Origin: CAZWDL01 sp964632995
GTDB taxonomy: Bacteria > Bacteroidota > Bacteroidia > Chitinophagales > Saprospiraceae
Length of the DNA stretch: 32,917 nt
Direction of reading: 5' to 3'
NCBI GenBank assembly: GCA_964632995.1
Contig: CAZWDL010000085.1
Span: 1-32,917 of the forward strand
Shown here: in pieces, positions 1 through 7,547 of the stretch
Layout: the number at the start of each line of letters is the position of its first letter
Position numbering within the stretch: the stretch's first letter is position 1
The notes under the pieces: model-generated
What the model saw: the letters and a program-made list of their open reading frames with translations, nothing else
Databases searched by the model: none
Told to the model about the DNA's origin: nothing
Program-made: the position numbers and the translations under genes

Positions 1-948
1 GGCCAGCTCCTCGCGGCGCTGCACCCGGCAGTAGCCTGCCGCCTCCGGCCGCTCGACGAGGAGCTGTACGCGGTAGGCGCCTTCAGCTTCGTAAGTGTGG
101 CGGGCGGTAGCGGTACTCGCCGTATCGCCGTCGCCGAAGTCCCAGCGGAAACGCAGGGCGCTGGTGTCTTCGTTCACCGGAATGCGGAAGGTCAGCTCCG
201 AGCCGGGCGAGAGCGGGCCGGTCACTTCGATTTTCCCGCCCACCTGGGGAGGATTGCTGCAGGTAATGCGCAGGGAGGATTCCCCGGTATAGGTGGTATC
301 CTTAACACCGGATTCCAGTTCCAGCCGGATTGTTTTATCCGGACTACTTCCGACCTCCGTAATGGGCAGGGACCAGCGATAGGGAGTGGTATCCGCTGCC
401 ATGGTTTCTCCCGCCGCATCGATCAGCGACCAGCGGAAGGAAAGATCGATGGAGTCCACATTTTCCAACAGCGTTTCTACCTCCAGCGTATCCCCCAGGG
501 TTATTTCCGGCGCGTGCCGCAGCCGGACGATGGGCTCCTGTCCGGTCGGCTCGCGTTGCAGCCACCAGTAGATCCCCGCCGCCAGACTCCCCAGCGCGAT
601 GACGCCCAGCAGCCAGAAGGCCCATTTAGGAAAGGAGCGGCTCTTCTGCTCCTCCGGTTCAGCCGGTTCCTCTACCAGCGGACTACCCTCCTCCCCTTCC
701 GCCGTCACTTCCCGGTAGTACTGGTCGAACAGCTCATAGAAGCGCTCCTGCTCGGCCGCGTTGCGGGCAACGACGGGCGCCAGGATGTACTTTAGCCGTT
801 CCGGCTTGTGCAGGTACGCGCGGGCGGGGCCGCTGAGCAGGTGCAGCAGGCGGCGGCGGTCGGTCGGCGTCAGCTCGAAGCCGGCGAGCTCGAGGCGCTG
901 GATAAGGGCCTCGAAGGGCAGGGTGATATGTGAGTTGTTGTTGCTTAT
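1..948 (-). CDS. Membrane-anchored PKD-domain protein with N-terminal helical domain (partial; third gene of MoxR/iSTAND cassette)
   Basis: The minus-strand frame is open from 948 to the left edge (316 codons, no stop), so the C-terminus is outside the window. Residues about 8-78 form an amphipathic helical domain that resembles the N-terminal part of CoxE/vWA-type MoxR partners (weak inference). A Glu/Pro-rich linker follows, then one transmembrane helix (about 109-130, beginning WAFWLLGVIALG), then Ig-like extracytoplasmic sequence. A PKD repeat lies near residues 225-300, with the hallmark WDFGDGD at 269-275. Topology is probably N-in/C-out. It follows the MoxR gene on the same strand after a 208-nt repeat-rich gap. 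No ATG, GTG or TTG is available at the N-terminus: an in-frame TAG (957-955) precedes an ATA at 948, and the first canonical start is GTG at 708, which would delete the helical domain. Function is unknown; a sensor or effector of the cassette is inferred. Confidence 0.75.
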   Translation of the reverse strand, partial: MSNNNSHITLPFEALIQRLELAGFELTPTDRRRLLHLLSGPARAYLHKPERLKYILAPVVARNAAEQERFYELFDQYYREVTAEGEEGSPLVEEPAEPEEQKSRSFPKWAFWLLGVIALGSLAAGIYWWLQREPTGQEPIVRLRHAPEITLGDTLEVETLLENVDSIDLSFRWSLIDAAGETMAADTTPYRWSLPITEVGSSPDKTIRLELESGVKDTTYTGESSLRITCSNPPQVGGKIEVTGPLSPGSELTFRIPVNEDTSALRFRWDFGDGDTASTATARHTYEAEGAYRVQLLVERPEAAGYCRVQRREELA

Positions 949-966
949 GACACGCTAGTTTACAAG

Positions 967-1159
967 TTTAGAAGTTTAGTCACCGCCCCGCTGGGGCGGC
1001 TGGTTTAGAAGTTTAGAGGTGAGCGGGGGTAGGCTCCGGATTTCGCCGGTAAAAGACCTCGGTAAGTCGGTTTTTTTCGCCGCTTCCTCGGCTAACCGTA
1101 GCTGGCCGCTAAACTTCTAAACCAGGCCCCGACGAAGTCGTGGGCCGTCTAAACTTCTA
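967..1159. repeat. Cluster of AAGTTTAG-word direct and inverted repeats
   Basis: The spacer between the MoxR gene and the PKD gene has four copies of a TAGAAGTTTAG-like word. Those at 967-979 and 1000-1016 are in one orientation; those at 1109-1125 and 1149-1159 are in the other. The 17-nt arms 1000-1016 and 1109-1125 are exact reverse complements, 92 nt apart. A GC-rich hairpin (7-bp stem, arms 983-989 and 993-999) abuts the first arm. The last copy overlaps the MoxR stop codon. Confidence 0.8.
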
Positions 1160-2173
1160 CACTCTCTCATTCATCCATTTCTCAAACTCCCCTTCCATCC
1201 ACCCCTGCACCGCTTCCAGGTCCTCGCGGGTTTTGACGAGGATGGCCAGGTTGTCGCGCAGGCGCCGGCGGTTCTTTTTCAGGTCTTCCAGCGTCGCTGC
1301 TGGGCCGACACCCAGCATGCGGAGCCAGGCAATCAGCTCGGCGGTAGCGGGGCGCTTGCGGGGGGCCAGGTCGCGGACCTTGTAGAAGTAGTCGAGTAGA
1401 AGATCCAGTAATTTATCGAGACTTTCGGTATTGTCCGTTTCATCCAGGCCGAGCTGGGTGTGGGCGATACGCAGCAGGTCTTCCTTCTCCGGGAAAGGGA
1501 TGTGGTAGAAGATGCAGCGCCGCAGGAAGGCATCGGGCAGATTTTTCTCCGAATTGGAGGTCATGATGACCACGATGCGCTGTTCTTCACCCCGTTCTAC
1601 GGGGAAGTTATCCAGTTCCTTGATGCGGAACTGGTAGTTTTCGATCTCGTTGAGGATGTCGTTGGGGAAATCGCGCGGCGCCTTGTCGATCTCGTCGATG
1701 AGGACGACCGAGCTGGCCGGGCCGTCGATTTTTTCCTTTTCCTCTTTGTCGAAGAGACTTAGGTATTCCTCCTTTGGGTTGGTCAGTGCGATAGCTTTGC
1801 CCAGGGCCTGCAGCTCGATGAAGTCGACCGTTTTAGCCGCGTGTTGTCCGTTTTCCCGTTTGATGTTCGCCGCCTGGAAGTGGCCGACCGCGTCGTAGGT
1901 GTAGAAGAGGTCGCGGGCGGCGGAGGTGGTTTTGGTGTTGAAGATGAGCGGCTTTTCGCGAAAGCGGTACGACGTGTCCAGATGCTGGGCCAGTTCGTAG
2001 GCCACGCGATCGGCCAGGCGCGTTTTGCCGGTGCCGGGTTCGCCGGTGAGCAGCAGCGGCTGGTTGAGGTCGAGCGCCACCTGGACGGCCTGCAGCAGTG
2101 TGTCGTTCATGACGTACTTGTCGGGCCGGAAGGCGGTGGTCAGGGATTTATTGATGCGTAGTTTTGAGTCCAT
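1157..2173 (-). CDS. MoxR-family AAA+ ATPase
   Basis: A 338-aa MoxR-type AAA+ ATPase, predicted to couple ATP hydrolysis to remodelling of partner proteins in the cytoplasm. The Walker A motif GEPGTGKT is at residues 44-51 and Walker B VVLIDEIDKAP at 156-166. A sensor-1 type TSN is followed by an arginine-finger-like LPDAFLRRC stretch and the MoxR-typical HIPFP. The C-terminal quarter is the helical lid. The ATG at 2173 overlaps the stop of the upstream EAD11/iSTAND gene by one base (TAATG), which indicates translational coupling and a functional pair. Stand-alone MoxR proteins usually work with vWA partners; none is visible here, but the next gene carries a helical domain that may be related. 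Family assignment is secure; the biological role is inferred from context. Confidence 0.93.
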   Translation of the reverse strand: MDSKLRINKSLTTAFRPDKYVMNDTLLQAVQVALDLNQPLLLTGEPGTGKTRLADRVAYELAQHLDTSYRFREKPLIFNTKTTSAARDLFYTYDAVGHFQAANIKRENGQHAAKTVDFIELQALGKAIALTNPKEEYLSLFDKEEKEKIDGPASSVVLIDEIDKAPRDFPNDILNEIENYQFRIKELDNFPVERGEEQRIVVIMTSNSEKNLPDAFLRRCIFYHIPFPEKEDLLRIAHTQLGLDETDNTESLDKLLDLLLDYFYKVRDLAPRKRPATAELIAWLRMLGVGPAATLEDLKKNRRRLRDNLAILVKTREDLEAVQGWMEGEFEKWMNERV

Positions 2174-3315
2174 TACAGGCCTAGTTGTTGGTTGTTAAAG
2201 GCGTCGATGATTTTATTGAGCTGGAGCTGTACGGTCTCCATATCGAATTCGCGTTCGTGTTCGCCGAAGTATTCCTTCATGAGGGCTTTGCGTTCCACGG
2301 AGGTGGGCGCCAATTGGCTGTAAAAGCGGAACCAGCGGCTGATGTCCCGCCGGCTGACTTTGTCCAGTTCGGTAATGGGACGGATGTACTCGCTGTTCTC
2401 CACCGTCTCCCGGATCTCTTCGATCAGTTCTTCCTCCTCTTCGTCTTCTTCGAAGATGATGGCGAAGAAGAAAAGGAAGGTCGGGCTGTCGGGCGGCAGT
2501 TCCACGCCGCAGAACTCGCCGAAGAACCAGCGGGCGACCTGGGGCGTCACGCGACTGTCCCAGTCGTAGGAACCGACGGGGATGTAGAGGCAGACGTAGT
2601 CCTGCTCACGCAGCTCGCCCAGCAGGGGGCTGTGTTCCACGACGTAGCGCAGATCTTTTTGCAGCAGCGGCTCGTGTTCGTTGTAGGAGACCTGCAGGGT
2701 GGCGAAGAGGTTTTTGACCAGTTGCTGCCGGAAGATATTCTCCCGGCGGGTGCCCTTGAGCTTAATTTCGTAGGCGAGCGCTTTACAGAGCGGCCAGTCG
2801 CCTTCTTCCTGGGGGGTGATCATACCCCCTTCCCGCTCAAGGGCGATGCGGCGGAACATGCCGCGGTGCGACTGCGGTTCCCAGCCGTAGAGGTAGTAGA
2901 ACTGGGCTTTTTTCCGCTCCCTTCGCTGAAGTTGATACAATTCTTCAAAATCGTCACTCTGATCGATGCGGTCGCAGGTAAACTGGTGATTGGGATGTAA
3001 GGGCGTTTGATCCTGCGTATCATTTGCCGAAAGGCTATCCTCCTGCGGTGTATTGAGGTTTCGCTCGCATTCACTGATGAGCTGCAGAACGTGCTCGCTG
3101 GTTTTCGTCAACTCTACGCTGTACAGTTCCCGGGTAAGCGTTCCCTTCATCATCTCTTTGTGCGCCCGGTTGAAGCCGGCCAGTTTTAATTCCAGCGCCA
3201 GTTTTGTATCTTCCATGCGCTGCGCCTCCGTCCACTGCAGCAGCCGGCGAAGGCAGTCTTCCAACTCGCCTTTGCGCAGGAGTTCGCGGATGCTATGGAG
3301 TTCTTGCAGCGGCAT
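2173..3315 (-). CDS. EAD11-like domain fused to inactive STAND (iSTAND) NTPase-like protein
   Basis: A 380-aa protein. Residues 1-85 match my recollection of effector-associated domain 11: IRELLRKGELEDCLRRLL, then an LAGFNR segment, then KGTLTRELYSVEL. After a polar linker the rest resembles the inactive STAND family. It opens with FTCDRIDQ (112-119), like the NR-x-x-Q entry of STAND modules, but at the P-loop position it has YGWEPQSHRGMFRR (about 143-156), with no GK[ST]. ATP hydrolysis is therefore unlikely; ligand sensing or scaffolding is more plausible. An acidic stretch (EEDEEEEELIEE) lies near residues 290-301. EADs are thought to recruit effectors carrying the same EAD. The gene is first in the cassette and overlaps the MoxR start. 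No similar fold elsewhere in the window suggests a second EAD11 protein. Domain calls rest on motif memory, not a profile search. Confidence 0.75.
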   Translation of the reverse strand: MPLQELHSIRELLRKGELEDCLRRLLQWTEAQRMEDTKLALELKLAGFNRAHKEMMKGTLTRELYSVELTKTSEHVLQLISECERNLNTPQEDSLSANDTQDQTPLHPNHQFTCDRIDQSDDFEELYQLQRRERKKAQFYYLYGWEPQSHRGMFRRIALEREGGMITPQEEGDWPLCKALAYEIKLKGTRRENIFRQQLVKNLFATLQVSYNEHEPLLQKDLRYVVEHSPLLGELREQDYVCLYIPVGSYDWDSRVTPQVARWFFGEFCGVELPPDSPTFLFFFAIIFEEDEEEEELIEEIRETVENSEYIRPITELDKVSRRDISRWFRFYSQLAPTSVERKALMKEYFGEHEREFDMETVQLQLNKIIDAFNNQQLGL

Positions 3316-3330
3316 TCAGAAAAGGTTGAC

Positions 3331-3366
3331 TACGTTTACGAAACCTTCGAAGGTTTCGTAAACGTA
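3331..3366. promoter_or_regulatory. 36-bp perfect palindrome upstream of the EAD11/iSTAND gene
   Basis: Positions 3331-3366 read identically on both strands, with TTCGAA at the centre and TACGTTTACG/CGTAAACGTA ends. It begins 15 bp upstream of the minus-strand start codon at 3315, so it could form an 18-bp hairpin in the leader mRNA or act as an operator for a dimeric regulator. A related half-site occurs at 11456-11478, so it may instead belong to a dispersed palindromic repeat family. Confidence 0.85.
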
Positions 3367-3441
3367 AAACAATTACAACAATAAGATCAACAGCTAAATA
3401 TATCCAAAATTTCAGGATTAGGAACACAGTAGGGGGAGAGA

Positions 3442-3472
3442 TTTGAAGATACGAAGAAACACTTTACCTTGC
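3442..3472 (+). promoter_or_regulatory. Candidate Bacteroidota promoter (-33 TTTG / -7 TACCTTGC)
   Basis: TTTG at 3442-3445 is followed, after 19 nt, by TACCTTGC at 3465-3472. This is close to the Bacteroidota consensus TTTG-N19-TAnnTTTG, with the TTTG of the -7 element reduced to TTG. It lies 20 nt upstream of the transporter start codon. Confidence 0.4.
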
Positions 3473-3492
3473 AGAGAAGTTAATGACTAATT

Positions 3493-5871
3493 ATGAGCAC
3501 GAGACCCGAGGACCGCAAGTTCGGCACCGCGCCGGTATTTTTCACCGCCATCGCCACCATTTTGGGGGCGATTATGTTTCTGCGTTTCGGTTTTGCTGTG
3601 GGTAATGTTTCTCTGATCGGGACGATTGCCATCGTGCTCATCGGTCACGCCGTGACCATCCCTACCTCTATGGCCATTGCCGAGATCGCGACGAACCAGA
3701 AGGTGGAGGGTGGTGGGGAGTACTATATCATTTCCCGTTCTTTCGGGCTGGTAATCGGTTCCTCTATCGGTATTGCGTTGTATTTGTCACAGGCTATCAG
3801 TGTGGCTTTTTACATCATTGCTTTCTCGGAAGCTTTTATTACCCTGTTTGACTGGCTGGCTAATACTTTTGTGCTGCCGGAATGGGTGTTGTGGCTGCTG
3901 CAGCAAAAGCAAACGGTAAGCATTCCCGCGCTGATTGCCCTGACGGCGATCGTGCTGATCAAGGGCGCCGACCTCGGCGTCAAGACGCTCTACATCGTCG
4001 TGACCACCCTGATCCTCTCGCTGGTCGCTTTCTTTCTGGGCACTACGGAGTATGCCCGCACCACGCCGGTAGACCCCTTTGTGCATGTGGGCAATTACGA
4101 TCCCAGCAAAATGCGAGGCTGGAACGAGGGCACCGACTTTATTTTTGAGGATGCCCAGCAGCCTCCCGGGCAACCAGAGATCCGGCAGGATAACCGAACG
4201 GATACGCAAAAGGAACAACTGCCAACCGAACCGGTAGACTTTTTCATCGTCTTTGCCATCATCTTTCCGGCTTTTACAGGCATGACCGCCGGTGTCGGAT
4301 TGTCGGGTGACCTGCGCAATCCCAGTAAGTCGATTCCCCTGGGTACCCTTTCGGCCACTATTACCGGCATGATCGTCTATATGTTTATCGGATACAAGCT
4401 GGCCGACTCGGCTCCCCCTCCCGTGCTGGCCGACACCAGCCGCCTGGTGATGGCCGAGATCGCCTTCCAAGGATGGTGGATCATTCCGCTGGGGCTGGCG
4501 GCGGCGACCATCTCCTCCGCCATCGGCTCTATCCTGGTGGCGCCGCGCACTTTGCAGGCCATCGCCCGCGATCGCGTATTGCCGACCACCGGGATCAATT
4601 ATTGGTTGTCGCGGGGCAAGGGCAAGTCTGATGAACCCTACAACGCTACCATCATTACCATCTTACTGGCCTTCTTTTTCGTCATGCTGGGCGGGCTGGA
4701 CGTGGTGGCGGCCATCATTTCCATGTTTTTCATGGTGACCTACGGTACGCTGTGCCTGATCTCTTTTCTGCAGCACTTTGCCGCCGATCCCTCTTACCGG
4801 CCGACTTTCCGTTCGCGCTGGTACATCTCCCTGTTCGGGGCCATCGCCTGTTTCGGGCTGATGTTTTTCATGAGCCCGGGCTACGCCCTCCTCGCTCTGC
4901 TGATGATGGTGCTCTTTTACAATATGATAGCCTACTACAACCCTGAGAAAAAGAACCTGGCATTGATTTTTCAGGGTGTCATTTTCCAGTTCAGCCGGCA
5001 GTTGCAGGTCTTTCTGCAAAAGGCGGAAAAAGAACAAACCCGGAGCTGGCGTCCCTCAGCGGTGTGCATTTCGGAGGCCTCTTTCGAGCGGCTCGCCGCC
5101 TTCGACCTGCTGCGCTGGCTGTCGCAGCGCTACGGCTTCGGCACCTACATCCACAAGATCGACGGATATTTGTCGAAAAATACGCATCAGGAAGCCAAGG
5201 CAGCCCAGGAGCGACTGATCAAGTTGGCCGAGGCCAGCGACAGCAACACCTATATCGATACGCTGGTCAGCCCCTCCTACACCTCGGCCATCGCGCAGGT
5301 CATCCAGCTGCCGGGCATTTCGGGCAGCGAGAACAACCTGCTGATGCTGGAATTTTCCAAACACGACCCCACCAATCTGGACGATATCGTCGATAACTTC
5401 AAGCTGATCAAATCGGTGGATTTCGACGTAGTCATCCTCGGCTGCTCGGTGCGCGGCTTCGGCATTCGCCAGAGCATTCACGTGTGGATCACCGGAAAGG
5501 ACTACGACAACGCCAACCTGATGATCCTGCTGGCTTACATCATCCTCGGACACCGGGACTGGGAAGAGGGAGTAATCAAAATTTTCGCCATCTCCCCTGA
5601 GGAAGATATGGAAAGCGAACGCCAACGCCTTCTCACGCTCATCGAAACCGGCCAGCTGCCCATCGCTCCTCACAACCTCGAGTTCATCCCTCAAAAGCAA
5701 GACCTGGATCAACGCGATATCATCACCGAAAAGTCGAAGGACGCCGATCTGACCATTCTCGGTATCCGGGAAGAACTGCTGCGCCACGGCGGCTCGGCGA
5801 TATTCAAAGGTTATGATGATATTGGCAATACGATGTTCGTGAATGCGGCGGAGCAGAAGCAGATCAAATGA
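3493..5871 (+). CDS. SLC12-like cation-chloride cotransporter / APC-superfamily permease
   Basis: A 792-aa integral membrane protein. The N-terminal ~490 residues carry about twelve hydrophobic helices of the APC/LeuT fold, beginning with TAIATILGAIMFLRFGFAVG, the unwound TM1 typical of the SLC12 family. FPAFTGMTAGVGLSGDLRNP matches the TM6 signature of Na-K-Cl-type cotransporters. Residues about 490-792 form a soluble C-terminal domain like that of cation-chloride cotransporters, with two alpha/beta halves. It therefore probably moves K+/Na+ with Cl-, or amino acids, across the inner membrane; the substrate cannot be read from sequence. It diverges from the conflict cassette and shares a 177-bp spacer that holds the palindrome and a candidate promoter. 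Length fits bacterial members, and no damage is seen. Confidence 0.85.
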   Translation: MSTRPEDRKFGTAPVFFTAIATILGAIMFLRFGFAVGNVSLIGTIAIVLIGHAVTIPTSMAIAEIATNQKVEGGGEYYIISRSFGLVIGSSIGIALYLSQAISVAFYIIAFSEAFITLFDWLANTFVLPEWVLWLLQQKQTVSIPALIALTAIVLIKGADLGVKTLYIVVTTLILSLVAFFLGTTEYARTTPVDPFVHVGNYDPSKMRGWNEGTDFIFEDAQQPPGQPEIRQDNRTDTQKEQLPTEPVDFFIVFAIIFPAFTGMTAGVGLSGDLRNPSKSIPLGTLSATITGMIVYMFIGYKLADSAPPPVLADTSRLVMAEIAFQGWWIIPLGLAAATISSAIGSILVAPRTLQAIARDRVLPTTGINYWLSRGKGKSDEPYNATIITILLAFFFVMLGGLDVVAAIISMFFMVTYGTLCLISFLQHFAADPSYRPTFRSRWYISLFGAIACFGLMFFMSPGYALLALLMMVLFYNMIAYYNPEKKNLALIFQGVIFQFSRQLQVFLQKAEKEQTRSWRPSAVCISEASFERLAAFDLLRWLSQRYGFGTYIHKIDGYLSKNTHQEAKAAQERLIKLAEASDSNTYIDTLVSPSYTSAIAQVIQLPGISGSENNLLMLEFSKHDPTNLDDIVDNFKLIKSVDFDVVILGCSVRGFGIRQSIHVWITGKDYDNANLMILLAYIILGHRDWEEGVIKIFAISPEEDMESERQRLLTLIETGQLPIAPHNLEFIPQKQDLDQRDIITEKSKDADLTILGIREELLRHGGSAIFKGYDDIGNTMFVNAAEQKQIK

Positions 5872-6291
5872 ATCAAAGGAACGGGTTGAAATCCAAATAT
5901 TATTTCCAACCAACTGTTGGCTGTTGGCTTTTAGCGGTTGGCTACGAGTTTACATATACCGGTAACAACCCCGAGCCAATAGCCAAATTCACAAAATCGA
6001 TGACATTTGTCACCCCCTGTTCTTTTTCTTGTCATCAGGAAAGCGGCGAACAGTGTTTAACTTTGTTTTTCATAGGAATGTAAGCGTCGCTAGTTCGTAG
6101 CGGAAGCCAATTGACAATCCTTTTACACAAGTATTTGTCTTTCCCTGCTACTTTATTGTTCTATTTATCACGACACTCAACAAGCTATTTTGATTAGCTC
6201 TAAATAATTTTGTTTAACGTTGTTTACAGTTTCGTGACATAGAACCTCGCACGGCCAACTATTTTTGTAAACGGAACTTGCAGAAAACGGT
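5872..6291. other. 420-bp spacer upstream of hemA with heptad repeats and small palindromes
   Basis: No convincing gene is present. The spacer holds CTGTTGG heptads at 5914-5948, a partner arm GAGCCAATAGCCAAA at 5973-5987, and a 12-nt inverted repeat TGACATTTGTCA at 6001-6012. TAATTTTG at 6205-6212 fits the TAnnTTTG -7 element, but I found no well-placed -33 TTG. Any promoter here should belong to hemA. Confidence 0.55.
5914..5987. repeat. CTGTTGG heptad repeat with inverted partner arm
   Basis: Five consecutive 7-nt units (5914-5948) are two exact CTGTTGG copies, then diverged CTTTTAG, CGGTTGG and CTACGAG. The arm at 5973-5987 is roughly the reverse complement of 5918-5932. The same word family forms a hairpin at 10014-10063. 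Confidence 0.65.
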
Positions 6292-7524
6292 ATGTTGGAA
6301 AAATACAAGATCATCACGGTTACGCACAAGCGTATCAACTTAAAGGAGATTGCCCAGTTCGTCGTACAGACCGGCAAGGGGGAATCGGTACGCGGCAGGT
6401 TAGCGGAGTTGAAAGAACAATTCGGTCTGGAAGAACTCATGTACCTGTCTACTTGTAACCGGGTGATGTATTTTTTCACTTCGGATAACACGCTCGATGA
6501 AAGTTTCGCCACCCGTTTTCTGATGGCGGTTAACCCCCACCTCTCCAACAATACCCTGAACCACATTGAGGAAATGGCGCTCCTGCTGGAAGGGATGGAT
6601 GCGCTTTCCCACCTCTACGCTGTAGCCGGCTCCATCGATTCGCTGGTAGTGGGCGAACACCAGATCCTCGGGCAGATCCGGGAAGCTTACGAACGCAGCC
6701 TCGAATGGGGGCTGACAGGTGACAATATCCGGGTGGCTGTGCAAAACGCCATTCTCGCTGCCAAGGGCGTATACTCCAACACCCGCATCGGCGACAAACC
6801 GGTGTCCATCGTTTCGCTGGCCGTGCAGCAGATGTTACGCGCCCACGTACACAAGGACGACCGCGTGCTGATCGTCGGCGCGGGGCAGACCAACCAACTC
6901 GTCGGCAAGTTTCTCCTCAAACACGAATTCTCTAACGTGCGCGTTTTCAACCGCACCCTGCTCAAAGCACAGGAGCTGGCTTCTAACCTCCAAGGCACCG
7001 CCTTTCCACTGGATCGTCTTCCGGAACACCAGGGCGGCTTCGACTGCCTCATCGTCTGTACCGGCGCCACCGAACCGATCGTGGATGCCTCGCTTTACGC
7101 AAAACTGCTCAACGGAGAAAGCGGCCGCAAAGTGGTCATCGACCTGTCGATCCCCCACAACGTAGCGCCGGAAATCAGCGAGCAGTTTGACGTGCAGTAC
7201 ATCGAGATCGAAGGGCTGCGTATTCTGGCCAAAGAGAACCTCGCCTTCCGCGAGCAGGAGGTCACCCGGGCCCAACACTTACTCGATAATTATCTGCAGG
7301 AATTTCCCACGCTTTACAAACAACGTCAACTGGAAATCGCGCTCCGTGGCCTGCCCACCGAGATCAAAGCCGTCAAAAGCAAAGCGCTCAACGACGTTTT
7401 CCGAAAGGAAGTCGATACCCTCGACGACAATACCCGCGATCTTGTGGAACGCATGCTTGCCTATATGGAAAAGAAGTGCATCGGCATTCCGATGAAGGCG
7501 GCGAGGGAAGCCTTGATCCGGTGA
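6292..7524 (+). CDS. hemA: Glutamyl-tRNA reductase
   Basis: A 410-aa NADPH-dependent enzyme that reduces glutamyl-tRNA(Glu) to glutamate-1-semialdehyde, the first step of C5 tetrapyrrole synthesis. The catalytic Cys55 lies in the conserved YLSTCNRV. The signature VVGEHQILGQIREAY follows near residues 120-135. The Rossmann NADP site reads VLIVGAGQTNQLVGKF near residue 190, followed by VFNRT. A helical dimerisation domain makes up the C-terminal third. The ATG at 6292 fits the family N-terminus. The gene stands without hemC or other heme genes; the next gene starts 23 bp downstream and has an unrelated function, so co-transcription does not imply a shared pathway. Assignment is secure. Confidence 0.97.
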   Translation: MLEKYKIITVTHKRINLKEIAQFVVQTGKGESVRGRLAELKEQFGLEELMYLSTCNRVMYFFTSDNTLDESFATRFLMAVNPHLSNNTLNHIEEMALLLEGMDALSHLYAVAGSIDSLVVGEHQILGQIREAYERSLEWGLTGDNIRVAVQNAILAAKGVYSNTRIGDKPVSIVSLAVQQMLRAHVHKDDRVLIVGAGQTNQLVGKFLLKHEFSNVRVFNRTLLKAQELASNLQGTAFPLDRLPEHQGGFDCLIVCTGATEPIVDASLYAKLLNGESGRKVVIDLSIPHNVAPEISEQFDVQYIEIEGLRILAKENLAFREQEVTRAQHLLDNYLQEFPTLYKQRQLEIALRGLPTEIKAVKSKALNDVFRKEVDTLDDNTRDLVERMLAYMEKKCIGIPMKAAREALIR

Positions 7525-7547
7525 AAATTTGATACCTTCCGGGACGA

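Noticed and set aside
97..795. 232-codon plus-strand frame at the left edge
   Set aside because: It is the antisense shadow of the PKD gene, whose minus frame shows a TM helix and a WDFGDGD motif; the plus translation has no recognisable domain.
2185..3000. 271-codon plus-strand frame opposite the iSTAND gene
   Set aside because: Low-complexity shadow translation on the opposite strand of a gene with clear domains and coupling to MoxR.
6292..7524. A heme biosynthesis operon around hemA
   Set aside because: The following genes are a serine hydrolase, an isomerase and a TMEM220-like protein; no other heme gene is present.
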